Positions 8,044-16,819 of a stretch of 34,156 nucleotides of DNA are shown piece by piece (position 1 is the first letter of the stretch; each line of letters starts with the position of its first letter). The DNA comes from a bacterium HR08. GTDB taxonomy: Bacteria; Acidobacteriota; Blastocatellia; HR10. Under the pieces are notes generated by a model, which saw only the letters and a program-made list of their open reading frames with translations, had not been told where the DNA came from and made no database searches. The translations under genes were made by a program, and so were the position numbers. Location of the stretch: NCBI GenBank assembly GCA_002898775.1, contig BEHK01000013.1, positions 1-34,156 of the forward strand, given 5' to 3'.

Positions 8044-8868
8044 TCATCTCAGCTTTGAGAGAAAGCGCAGAGGTCGCACAGCGCTCACCACGCCCACTCG
8101 ATGAGCGAGATCGTAAAAGAGCATGAGGCCGGATAGACCCTCCTCATCCAGGTCGTACGTGACCGACTCCTCCAGATACTGCCGAAGGAATTCCGGCGGC
8201 AACCGCAGCACCTCAGCATAATGCGCGACGATTCGATCTCGGAATCGAAGCCCCTCCACCTTCGCCTGGTGAAAGTCCACGCGCTGCCCTTGCTCCTGAC
8301 GATCCTCCCGGACCGCCCAGAAAGCGAAGACCAAGGGTTTCCCCGTATATTCCCGCCACAGCCGCGCGTAATCGTAGATCCGAAGGTCTCGACGATGATA
8401 GCGCACCAGAAGCGCCGGATCGCCGATCAGAAGCGCCGCATCAGCGATCGAGAGCATGGCGTCCACATCCGGCGGCCAGGGGACATACTGCACGCGACGC
8501 CTCATGAAATGCTCGAAGAAGATGCGCGTCAGCGCCGCCCCCGTTCGCGAGGAGATGTCCAGCGCAACTCGGCGCACCCGCTCGATCGGCTCCCGCGATG
8601 CGAGGAAGACGCTTTGCACCTCATATCGGGAGACGACGGCGACTTCAGGGACGATCACCGCATCCGCAATCCGCTGATATTCGATGACGGGAATCAGCGC
8701 CGCATCCACGTGTCCATCCCGCAAGAGTTCCGCGCATGTCGAAGGCGCCGCATGGGGGAGAAAAAGAACGGCTTCACGAAGGGAGCCGTGAAGGAAGCTA
8801 TAGCACAACGGCGCTGAATTCAAATACGTTGAGGCCGCGATCACCGGCCGCTCGATCCGCTCCGCCAT
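8044..8868 (-). CDS. mqnA: Chorismate dehydratase MqnA (futalosine menaquinone pathway)
   Basis: 274 residues. MqnA dehydrates chorismate to 3-[(1-carboxyvinyl)oxy]benzoate, the first step of the futalosine route to menaquinone. The fold is that of a periplasmic-binding-protein-like enzyme. Recognised motifs are STYLNSAPL near the N-terminus, DAALIPVIEYQR at about 55-66, VALDISSRTGAALTRI at about 103-118, ADAALLIGDPALL at about 143-155, and LVFAFWAVRE at about 179-188. The start ATG 8868 has an AGGTGG site and lies ~38 nt downstream of a good sigma70-type promoter. Other futalosine genes (mqnB, mqnC, mqnD, mqnE) are not in the window. The gene implies a menaquinone-based respiratory chain. 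Confidence 0.93.
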   Translation of the reverse strand: MAERIERPVIAASTYLNSAPLCYSFLHGSLREAVLFLPHAAPSTCAELLRDGHVDAALIPVIEYQRIADAVIVPEVAVVSRYEVQSVFLASREPIERVRRVALDISSRTGAALTRIFFEHFMRRRVQYVPWPPDVDAMLSIADAALLIGDPALLVRYHRRDLRIYDYARLWREYTGKPLVFAFWAVREDRQEQGQRVDFHQAKVEGLRFRDRIVAHYAEVLRLPPEFLRQYLEESVTYDLDEEGLSGLMLFYDLAHRVGVVSAVRPLRFLSKLR

Positions 8869-8913
8869 TCCACCTGTTCCGTCTCGCTCTCAAATCCCAA
8901 CCACATGCTCGGT

Positions 8914-8942
8914 ATACTACGGGAATGGTTCCGGTTTGGCAA
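8914..8942 (-). promoter_or_regulatory. Sigma70-type promoter for mqnA
   Basis: On the minus strand, -35 TTGCCA (8937-8942) is separated by exactly 17 bp from -10 TAGTAT (8914-8919). The predicted start of transcription is near 8907, giving a leader of about 38 nt before mqnA. This is an inference from consensus similarity only. Confidence 0.55.
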
Positions 8943-8970
8943 GCGCGGCCTGAAGGAGCTTCCCGAGCCT

Positions 8971-8991
8971 CTGCGGCGAAGGGCTCCGCAG
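8971..8991 (-). terminator. Possible hairpin after the 80-aa gene
   Basis: A 6-bp inverted repeat CTGCGG/CCGCAG with a 9-nt loop lies 15 bp beyond the stop of the small gene and just before the mqnA promoter. There is no T-run. It could mark the end of the galU-yggT operon. Confidence 0.25.
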
Positions 8992-9005
8992 GACGAGCGA
9001 AGGTC

Positions 9006-9248
9006 TCAGGCATCCCTCTCCTCTTCCCCCAGGAACCACACGCCCCCCTGTTCATCGCGTCTCAACATGAGGACGCGCCCTCCGGCGCGAATGCGAAACC
9101 GCCGCCAGATCCGCTCGCCGTCCCACTCCACCGCCTCTTCCAGGATCTCCTCCACCAGCATCCACTGTCCCTCGCACTCCAGCGCCGTGGGGCGTTGCTC
9201 CCCCCGATACCCCGAATAGGTTCGAACGCGAACGGGTGCGCGCGACAT
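9006..9248 (-). CDS. Small conserved protein of unknown function (DUF6504-like)
   Basis: 80 residues, probably cytoplasmic, with no signal or TM segment. The pattern VRVRTYSGYRGEQRPTALE is followed by a beta-rich region that reads like a small barrel. A central WDGERIWRRFRIRAGGRVLML segment and an acidic C-terminus complete it. It resembles small bacterial proteins annotated as DUF6504, which are often found near DNA-repair genes; I recall this family only by pattern. ATG 9248 is preceded by a strong purine-rich site (GAGAAGGGAAGG), and the gene follows yggT by 41 bp on the same strand, so it is likely the last gene of that operon. Function unknown. Confidence 0.75.
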   Translation of the reverse strand: MSRAPVRVRTYSGYRGEQRPTALECEGQWMLVEEILEEAVEWDGERIWRRFRIRAGGRVLMLRRDEQGGVWFLGEEERDA

Positions 9249-9289
9249 CCTTCCCTTCTCTCGCCGGACGACAACCGGTATGCGCCGAA

Positions 9290-9895
9290 CTACCTGAGAA
9301 AGATGACTTCGACGAACCAGGAGAGGAGCAGCAGGACGAAATATGCCGCCAGGGGCGTCAGATCGAACAGGCCGATCGGCGGCACCAGGCGCCGCAGCGG
9401 CCCCGTGATCCGCTCAAATCCCCACCAGATGAAGCGCACGAGCCGACCGCGATAGAGGCCCATCCAGGAGAAGACGACGCCGAAGACGACGCAGATCATG
9501 GCCACCGAGAGCAGGAGCAAGAGCACATGGCCGATGAGGTACCGCGCGCCCAGACCGAGATCGCCGTCCGCGAAGAATCGCGCCGCCAATCCAAATCCGA
9601 CCACCGCACGATACGCGTCGCCGAGGAAATGCAAGCCGAACGCCAGGATGAGGATCGCCAGGATGATGAAGAGGACAGGGGCCAGATCGTACCGTGAGGA
9701 GAAGGCCAGTGGATTGCGTCGCAAGGGCAGGAGCAACGGCTCGCTCCATCGCCGGATCAGATAGGGGAACCATCCGAAGGGATTGAGGCGAAGGCCATCC
9801 ACCACCATGCGCGCGATGACCAAACCGAGGGCGAGGACGAAAGCCCCCCAGAGCAATCCCCGAAGCGCTTCGAAAACGAGGCTCACGACGCTCAT
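9290..9895 (-). CDS. yggT: YggT family integral membrane protein
   Basis: 201 residues with two YGGT repeats, each made of paired hydrophobic helices. The first ends near the motif NPFGWFPYLIRRWSEPLL, and the second contains GFERITGPLRRLVPPIG and DLTPLAAYFVLLLL. TM segments lie at about residues 8-28, 70-95, 118-145 and 180-200. YggT proteins are linked to osmotic-shock tolerance and, in plants and cyanobacteria, to thylakoid or cytochrome assembly; the molecular role is not settled. ATG 9895 overlaps the yggS stop by 4 bp (ATGA), the classic yggS-yggT pairing. Confidence 0.9.
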   Translation of the reverse strand: MSVVSLVFEALRGLLWGAFVLALGLVIARMVVDGLRLNPFGWFPYLIRRWSEPLLLPLRRNPLAFSSRYDLAPVLFIILAILILAFGLHFLGDAYRAVVGFGLAARFFADGDLGLGARYLIGHVLLLLLSVAMICVVFGVVFSWMGLYRGRLVRFIWWGFERITGPLRRLVPPIGLFDLTPLAAYFVLLLLSWFVEVIFLR

Positions 9896-10587
9896 GGCTG
9901 ACGCTCCCCGAAGATCGCGCGTCCGATGCGGACCAGGGTCGCCCCCTCCTCGATCGCGACCTCGAAATCATGGCTCATACCCATCGAAAGCTCACCGAGT
10001 GGCGGCTCGAACAGCTCGCGCGCGTTCAGTTCCCGCAGGCACTCGGCCAACCGACGAAAATATGGGCGAACGCGCTCAGGATCTTCGAAATAGGGCGGAA
10101 TGGCCATGAGCCCCCGAACCTGCAGATGGCGCAAGGATCGGCAGGCCTGTGCCACTTCGATCAGGTGTTCCACCGGAATGCCGAACTTCGTCGGCTCTCC
10201 CGCCAGATCCACCTGCAACAGGACGGGGATCGGACGCCCCCGTTCGCCCGCCAGACGATCAAGTCGCTCGGCGAGTCGAACACTGTCCACCGAATGGATC
10301 ATCTGGAAGAGTCCGACAGCCTTGCGCGCCTTATTCGACTGCAGATGCCCGACCAGATGCCAGGTGACGGGCTCGGCGATCTCGGCGATCTTCGACTCCG
10401 CCTCCTGAACGCGATTCTCGCCAAAATGGGCGAGCCCGGCCGCGATCGCCGCGCGAATGCGCGCGACCTCCACCCCTTTGGTCACCGCCACGAGCGTGAT
10501 CTCTTCAGGTGAGCGACCGGCGCGCTCGGCCGCACGGCGCATTCGCTCGCGCACCTGCGCGATGCGCTCGGCAATATCCTCGGACAT
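9892..10587 (-). CDS. yggS: PLP-homeostasis protein, YggS/PROSC family
   Basis: 231 residues, a single TIM-barrel alanine-racemase-like domain that binds pyridoxal 5'-phosphate and balances free PLP. The PLP lysine lies in LVAVTKGVE near residue 33. Other family motifs are [31 protein letters not shown]-like [11 protein letters not shown], and the C-terminal [16 protein letters not shown] with VRIGRAIFG. The start is placed at ATG 10587 (MSEDIAERI), which gives a normal YggS N-terminus. A longer in-frame reading to 10695 would overlap the upstream gene and has no family similarity. It is co-transcribed with yggT. Confidence 0.93.
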   Translation of the reverse strand: MSEDIAERIAQVRERMRRAAERAGRSPEEITLVAVTKGVEVARIRAAIAAGLAHFGENRVQEAESKIAEIAEPVTWHLVGHLQSNKARKAVGLFQMIHSVDSVRLAERLDRLAGERGRPIPVLLQVDLAGEPTKFGIPVEHLIEVAQACRSLRHLQVRGLMAIPPYFEDPERVRPYFRRLAECLRELNARELFEPPLGELSMGMSHDFEVAIEEGATLVRIGRAIFGERQP

Positions 10588-10660
10588 CGCCTCGGAATAT
10601 ATCAAAGGCGCGACGATCGGAGCAAGGACATCCCCCTCAGGCGGCGTCCGCACCGGGCCC

Positions 10661-11092
10661 CTATTCCCGTTTGAGGGAAGCCAGGAAGGCGTCAATACCC
10701 GCTTGCGCGACCAACCGATCCTGCTCCGGCGTCCCCGAACTGCAGCCGACGCCGCCGACGATGTGCCCGTCCACGAAGATCGGCAGGCCGCCGCCGAAGA
10801 TCATGAAGCGCCCCTGATTGCTGACGTGAATGCCGAAGGCCGGTCCCCCTGGCTGCGCGATCTCCGCGTACTCGTGCGTCGCCTTGCGCGCTCCCGCCGC
10901 CGTGAAGGCCTTGTTGATGGCGATGTCAATGCTCGTGATCTTCGCCCCATCCATGCGGTGAAAGGCCAGCAGGTTCCCCCCATCGTCCACGACGGCGATG
11001 TCCATGGGGACGCCGATCTCCTGCGCCTTGCGCTCGGCGCCCTCCAGAATGATCTTGGCATCCTGCAACGTCAACTTCGGAACGGTGATCAT
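10661..11092 (-). CDS. GlcG/HbpS family heme-binding-like protein
   Basis: 143 residues, all in one GlcG/HbpS (DUF336) domain. Typical motifs are IAVVDDGGNLLAFHRMDGA (about 33-51), KAFTAAGARKAT (about 61-72) and GGLPIFVDGHIVGGVGCSSG (about 100-119). Family members include HbpS, which binds heme and senses oxidative stress, and GlcG of glycolate operons; the substrate here cannot be told. No signal peptide is evident, so it is probably cytoplasmic. ATG 11092 has a GGAGGG site. It lies 41 bp after the RNase gene and 73 bp before yggS, in the same leftward operon. Confidence 0.88.
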   Translation of the reverse strand: MITVPKLTLQDAKIILEGAERKAQEIGVPMDIAVVDDGGNLLAFHRMDGAKITSIDIAINKAFTAAGARKATHEYAEIAQPGGPAFGIHVSNQGRFMIFGGGLPIFVDGHIVGGVGCSSGTPEQDRLVAQAGIDAFLASLKRE

Positions 11093-11133
11093 CCCCGCTT
11101 CCCTCCTCTGTCGCGGAGTTCAGTTTCATCCGC

Positions 11134-13146
11134 TCAAGCGATCCGCACCCGCAGCACGCCGGATCGCGGATCGCACTGCTCGCATCTCACCCGCAGACGC
11201 GCTCCCGGCATAAGCTCCGCGCTCGTGCGCAGGGACGCCCGCAGAAACCACTCTCCCAGCTCGACCTCATACCCCTCGCGGACGCGACGGATGACGATGG
11301 CCTCCAGCTCCGTCTCCTCCGGGAGCTGCCGAATGTATTCCAGAAGCCAATACCGATGCGCCCGCTGCTCCACAGCGCGCATCTCGCGTTCGACAGTCTC
11401 GGCCGTCGCCAGGACGTCGAGCAGCTCCTCCCGCTCATACGGATAGGGCTCGCCGACCAGAGCCGCCCGAACCTGCCGCTGCACGACCAGATCGGCGAAC
11501 CGCCGAATAGGTGAGGTCAGCTGCGTGTAAGCGCTCAGGCCAAGCCCGGCATGCGGCTGAGGAGAGAGCGAGAGCCGCGAGCGTTGGAGCCCGCGCACGG
11601 CCTGCTCCACCCGAAGGGGATCGTACTCCTGGCGCAGGCGCGCGCGCAGCTCGTCGTCCGGCGGATGAGCGGGCGGGTCTTGCGCGCGAAAGATGATCGG
11701 AATCCCTCGCCGCGCCGCTTGCTCAGCCGCCACATGATTCATCAGGACCATCAGCTCGCTCACCAGAAATCGGGCGGGCGCCCCCGGATCGAGCCGCTTG
11801 ACGGAGATGCGCCCTTCGCGCACGCGCACCTTCACTTCGGGCCGCCGCAACCAGATGGCGCCGCGCTGGAATCGCTCCTCGGCCCATCGGCGCGCCCAGC
11901 ACAGGAGCCGCCGCAAGCGCTCCCCCACCTCTCCCGCATCCTCGGCGATCAACCGATCCGCCTCATCGTAGCTGAGCCGCCGCACGACGCGGATCATACC
12001 CGGGACAAGCGTCGCCTCCCTCACGGTCCCCGCCTCGTCAACGTCGAGCACGAGGCTGAGCGTCGGCCGCACCTCCCCCTGTCGCAGGCTCGCCAAATCG
12101 CACGCGAGCCGCTCGGGGAACATCAGCACGCGCTGCGTCGGCAAGTAAGCCGTCACGCCGCGCCGGAAAGCTTCTTCATCGAGCACATCGCCCTTACGCA
12201 CATAGTGCGCCACATCAGCGATGTGAATCCCCACGCGCCATCCATCGGCTCCCGGCTCCAGGCTGAGAGCGTCATCAATCTCCTCGGTCTCCTCATCATC
12301 AATCGAGATGGTCCACGCTCCGATGAAATCCATGCGATCCGACGCTCCGGCGAAAGGGACCAACCGCTCGGCCGCCTCCAGGGCCCGCGCGCGAAAGGAC
12401 GTCTCCAGACCGGCGAGGATGAGGAAGGGATCGGCCGTCGCGTCCACGCGCCCCGTCTTCACCAACACCTCGTAGGCGATGTCGCGCGCCGTTCGCTCCT
12501 GATCCACCTCCGCGAGCCATCGGGCGACGTCGTTCATCTGCCGGCGCAAGAGGAATCCCTCTACGCGCTCCAGGAGGCCCGCCCACTGTTCGGGGACCGC
12601 CACCAGGTCCTCAGAGGCGAGCACGGCGCGAAGCCACGCGATCGCGCGCTCTTTCTCCTCGGCGCGCTGGCGCTGCTGCGCCTCCTGATGGCGAAGCTGC
12701 TTGACCTGCTCCACAGGGCGAGGCACGAAGCGCACGCCCCGTCGTCGGAAGTAGAAGCGGTCGTCCAACAGCGCGCGCATCATCGCCGCCTGCTCGATCC
12801 CCGAAGCCGCGCCGAAATACTGCTCGGCCAACTCCGGCAGCGCATACTCCCGCTCCTGCTCCCGCACCCCTTCCCACAACAGCTCCAGATCAATCTCCCG
12901 GCATCGCGCTTCGATCTGCGCCCGCAGCGCCTCGACCAGATGCGGGAACTCCGCCGGCTGCGCGGGCCTCAGAGCATGCACCACATAGATCCGCGTCACC
13001 GGAACGGCCTCCTCTCGCCCGCGTTCATCCAAAAGGCGCACGCGCGCTCTCCCCGCCTTGAGGACGAGCCCCAACCGGGGCGTCCCTTCCTCGAGGAATT
13101 CCACGATGCGCCCCTCGTACTCTTCGATCCGGCGGACGTCCATCAT
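11134..13146 (-). CDS. RNB-domain exoribonuclease (RNase II/R family)
   Basis: 670 residues. It is predicted to degrade RNA processively in the 3' to 5' direction. The N-terminal ~250 residues are the divergent helical/OB region seen in cyanobacterial-type RNB enzymes. The catalytic RNB domain begins near residue 275 with SIDDEETEEIDDALSLE (Asp283, Asp291 and Asp292 visible). It continues with VGIHIADVAHYV, PTQRVLMFPERLA and the C-terminal motif LGLSAYTQLTSPIRRFADL. A short S1-like end follows. One metal-binding acid (Asp207 in E. coli RNase II) aligns with Glu289, a conservative change. Two ATG codons stand in tandem (13146 and 13143), directly after the TGA of the Fic-like gene, so translation is probably coupled. 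Confidence 0.9.
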   Translation of the reverse strand: MMDVRRIEEYEGRIVEFLEEGTPRLGLVLKAGRARVRLLDERGREEAVPVTRIYVVHALRPAQPAEFPHLVEALRAQIEARCREIDLELLWEGVREQEREYALPELAEQYFGAASGIEQAAMMRALLDDRFYFRRRGVRFVPRPVEQVKQLRHQEAQQRQRAEEKERAIAWLRAVLASEDLVAVPEQWAGLLERVEGFLLRRQMNDVARWLAEVDQERTARDIAYEVLVKTGRVDATADPFLILAGLETSFRARALEAAERLVPFAGASDRMDFIGAWTISIDDEETEEIDDALSLEPGADGWRVGIHIADVAHYVRKGDVLDEEAFRRGVTAYLPTQRVLMFPERLACDLASLRQGEVRPTLSLVLDVDEAGTVREATLVPGMIRVVRRLSYDEADRLIAEDAGEVGERLRRLLCWARRWAEERFQRGAIWLRRPEVKVRVREGRISVKRLDPGAPARFLVSELMVLMNHVAAEQAARRGIPIIFRAQDPPAHPPDDELRARLRQEYDPLRVEQAVRGLQRSRLSLSPQPHAGLGLSAYTQLTSPIRRFADLVVQRQVRAALVGEPYPYEREELLDVLATAETVEREMRAVEQRAHRYWLLEYIRQLPEETELEAIVIRRVREGYEVELGEWFLRASLRTSAELMPGARLRVRCEQCDPRSGVLRVRIA

Positions 13147-13926
13147 TCACGCGCCCTCCAGGGCGAGCTCTCGCAGCGTCCGCAACGTTCCCGCCACCAG
13201 CCGCGCGAACAGTTCGACCAGCGGTTGCGTCATCATGCGCAACCCGGAGAGCAACGCTTCGTAGTACGCCGCCGCAGCTTCGGCCGGGATGATGATGGGC
13301 GGCAACCCCGCGCGCAGCGTGTAGAGACTGGACGCCAATCGCACCACGCGTTGATACGCGCGCTCAAACGGCTGCAGGTCCGTGAGCCGGACGTGCACCA
13401 GGGCCGCCTGCTCGATGGGGTTCAATTCGGCGAAGCTCTCCGCCGTGAACCACTCCAAGGTCACGCGCAGCAGATGCGGCAGCTCTTCGGGCGAGCACGG
13501 ATCGTGCTCCGGATATAAAGGGTTCGCACGACGTTGGCGCAGCAGCTCCATCCCGCCTTGGGCGCGCCCCGCGCTCAGGCGCATGAGCTCCATGAGCACG
13601 TCCAGCGTCAGCTCGACCGATTCCCCCCCGTCCACCTTTTCGGCAACATAAGCGTTCAAGCGGCGCACGGCGGCGGCGAAGGCCACGGCCAGATGCTCCT
13701 CCGGCGTCTCGGCCTCCCCTCCTTCAAGCACCAGATGCCGAAGGCGCTCGCGCTCCACCCGATAGCCATCCAAGCGCATCTCCTGCGCCACCTGTTCCAG
13801 AAGCAGCCATCCGGCCAACTCGGCGAGCCGTTCCGAAGGCAGCGGCCCGAGCGCCTCATAGGCCGCGCGCGCCTCCTCCACCGCTTGAGCCCAGGCCGGA
13901 ATCCGATGTTGTGGGAGGCGAAACAT
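13147..13926 (-). CDS. Fic-fold protein with eroded active site (probably not an AMP-transferase)
   Basis: 259 residues. The C-terminal half matches the Fic fold: ELNPIEQAALVHVRLTDLQPF is followed by RVVRLASSLYTLRAGLPPII and then a YYEAL helix. The catalytic loop HPFxxGNGRxxR is instead QPFERAYQRVVR (residues 185-196). The catalytic His is Gln185 and the Gly-Asn-Gly core is Ala-Tyr-Gln, while Pro186, Phe187, Arg193 and Arg196 remain. The N-terminal inhibitory-helix motif of Fic proteins (S..IEG) also seems replaced, by EMRLDGY. The frame is intact and long, so this looks like a retained pseudoenzyme rather than a dead gene. ATG 13926 overlaps the galU stop by 1 bp (TGATG) and the gene abuts the RNase gene. 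No antitoxin partner is seen. Confidence 0.8.
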   Translation of the reverse strand: MFRLPQHRIPAWAQAVEEARAAYEALGPLPSERLAELAGWLLLEQVAQEMRLDGYRVERERLRHLVLEGGEAETPEEHLAVAFAAAVRRLNAYVAEKVDGGESVELTLDVLMELMRLSAGRAQGGMELLRQRRANPLYPEHDPCSPEELPHLLRVTLEWFTAESFAELNPIEQAALVHVRLTDLQPFERAYQRVVRLASSLYTLRAGLPPIIIPAEAAAAYYEALLSGLRMMTQPLVELFARLVAGTLRTLRELALEGA

Positions 13927-14807
13927 CAAAGCCGCAATCCTTTCAAATAGGCCCGAAACGCTTCCCCAATGTCCTCCCGCTTGAGCGCCAGCTCCACGGT
14001 AGCGATCAAAAATCCCAGCTTATCCCCGGCATCGTAGCGCCGACCCTCGAACTCATAGCCGTAAATCGGTCGCCGTCGCAGCAGAGCGCGCAGCGCATCG
14101 GTGAGCTGAATCTCCCCCCCCGCGCCCGGAGGCGTGATCTCCAGCTCCTCGAAGATGTCGGGCGTCAGAATATAGCGCCCCACGATCGCCAGATTCGACG
14201 GCGCCTCTTCCGGTCGAGGCTTCTCGACCATGTCCAGCAGCCGATAGACGCGCGGCTCAACCATCTCTCCGCGCACGACGCCGAAGCGCGAGATCTCCGG
14301 CCCCTCGATCCGCATCAGCGCGATCACCGGGGCGCGATACCGCTCGAAGACCGCCATCAGTTGCTTCACGCACGGCGTCGGCGCATCAATCACATCATCG
14401 CCCAGCAGCACCGCGAACGGCTCATCATCGACCAGATCGCGCGCGACGAGAATGGCATGGCCCAGCCCCAAGGCCTTCTTCTGCCGCACGTAGGCGAAGC
14501 GCGTCATCTCCGCGATCCGGCGAATCTCCTCCGCCTGATCGTGCTTCCCCCGCTCCTCGAGCGCCTGCTCCAGCTCGAACGCGATGTCGAAGTGATCCTC
14601 GATGGCATTTTTGCCGCGCCCGGTCACGATGATCATCTGCTCGATCCCGCTTCGGATGGCCTCCTCGACGGCATATTGAATGAGCGGTTTATCCACAAGT
14701 GGGAGCATCTCCTTGGGCTGCGCCTTGGTCGCCGGCAGAAAGCGCGTCCCCAAGCCGGCTGCCGGAAAGACCGCCTTCCGAATCCTCCTCGCCTTCTTCT
14801 CTGACAT
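13926..14807 (-). CDS. galU: UTP-glucose-1-phosphate uridylyltransferase
   Basis: 293 residues, cytoplasmic. GalU makes UDP-glucose from UTP and glucose 1-phosphate for cell-envelope polysaccharides and LPS. The nucleotide-binding motif FPAAGLGTRFLPATKAQPKE lies at about residues 14-33. Further motifs are QKKALGLGHAIL (about 111-122), VLLGDDVI (about 135-142), EKPRPEEAPSNLAIVGRYI (about 188-206) and YDAGDKLGF near residue 266. The start is ATG 14807, preceded by GGGAGG and an unbroken run of nine G residues. The open frame continues upstream only as antisense to serS and is not part of the gene. It heads the leftward galU / Fic-like / RNase operon and is divergent from serS across 132 bp. Confidence 0.95.
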   Translation of the reverse strand: MSEKKARRIRKAVFPAAGLGTRFLPATKAQPKEMLPLVDKPLIQYAVEEAIRSGIEQMIIVTGRGKNAIEDHFDIAFELEQALEERGKHDQAEEIRRIAEMTRFAYVRQKKALGLGHAILVARDLVDDEPFAVLLGDDVIDAPTPCVKQLMAVFERYRAPVIALMRIEGPEISRFGVVRGEMVEPRVYRLLDMVEKPRPEEAPSNLAIVGRYILTPDIFEELEITPPGAGGEIQLTDALRALLRRRPIYGYEFEGRRYDAGDKLGFLIATVELALKREDIGEAFRAYLKGLRL

Positions 14808-14816
14808 CCCCCCCCC
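14808..14816 (-). repeat. Nine-base G tract between galU ribosome site and start codon
   Basis: Nine consecutive C residues on the plus strand (G on the galU strand) lie directly against the galU ATG. Slippage here would change the spacing between the Shine-Dalgarno sequence and the start. It is simply a homopolymer observation; no variability is visible from one sequence. Confidence 0.8.
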
Positions 14817-14884
14817 TCCCTCTCGACGTGCGCGGTCACCTCGTGATCCTCCCGGGCGAAACGCGACGACCACCACCCCACGCG

Positions 14885-14912
14885 TTTGCCGCCGTCTGCG
14901 AGCTGTGATAAT
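14885..14912 (+). promoter_or_regulatory. Sigma70-type promoter for the serS operon
   Basis: -35 TTTGCC (14885-14890) and -10 GATAAT (14907-14912) are separated by 16 bp, with an extended TG just upstream of the -10. The predicted transcription start is near 14919, giving a ~20-nt leader that contains the serS ribosome site GAGAAGG. It lies in the galU-serS divergent region. Confidence 0.55.
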
Positions 14913-14918
14913 TTGTAA

Positions 14919-16316
<1,398 letters not shown>

Positions 16317-16327
16317 CCGACGTCATC

Positions 16328-16819
16328 ATGGGTGAGATCCTCGATCCGCAGACCTTGCGACGCGAGCGCGAGCGCCTGCGGCGCGAAGGCCGACGCGTCG
16401 TCTTCACCAATGGGTGCTTCGATCTCCTGCATCCCGGTCACGTTCGGTTCCTCCAGCAGGCGAAGGCTCTCGGTGACGTCCTCATCGTCGCGATCAACAG
16501 CGATGCCTCCGTCCGCGCTTTGAAAGGCCCCGACCGTCCGATCTTCCCCGAACACGAGCGCGCGGAGATGCTCGCCGCACTCGAAGCGGTGGATTACGTC
16601 ACCATCTTCGACGATCTCACGCCGCGCGCGCTTATCGCCGATCTGCTCCCCGATGTCCTCGTCAAAGGCGGCGACTGGCCCCCGGAGGAGATCGTCGGGC
16701 GCGAAGAGGTCGAAGCGGCCGGTGGGCGCGTCCTCTCGCTCCCCTATCACGAGGGGTATTCCACGACGCGCGTGATCCAGCGCATTCGGGCTCTCCCCAC
16801 GACGCCCACGTCGTCATGA
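16328..16819 (+). CDS. rfaE2: D-glycero-beta-D-manno-heptose 1-phosphate adenylyltransferase
   Basis: 163 residues. It transfers AMP from ATP to heptose 1-phosphate, giving ADP-heptose for the LPS inner core. It corresponds to the C-terminal domain of fused HldE as a free-standing protein. The cytidylyltransferase-type motif [20 protein letters not shown] contains the HxGH signature (HPGH). [15 protein letters not shown] and the C-terminal [11 protein letters not shown] complete the family pattern. ATG 16328 gives the usual MG(E/K)IL N-terminus; an alternative GTG at 16313 would overlap the serS stop by 4 bp. The kinase half (rfaE1) is not in the window. Presence supports a heptose-containing LPS. 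Confidence 0.92.
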   Translation: MGEILDPQTLRRERERLRREGRRVVFTNGCFDLLHPGHVRFLQQAKALGDVLIVAINSDASVRALKGPDRPIFPEHERAEMLAALEAVDYVTIFDDLTPRALIADLLPDVLVKGGDWPPEEIVGREEVEAAGGRVLSLPYHEGYSTTRVIQRIRALPTTPTSS

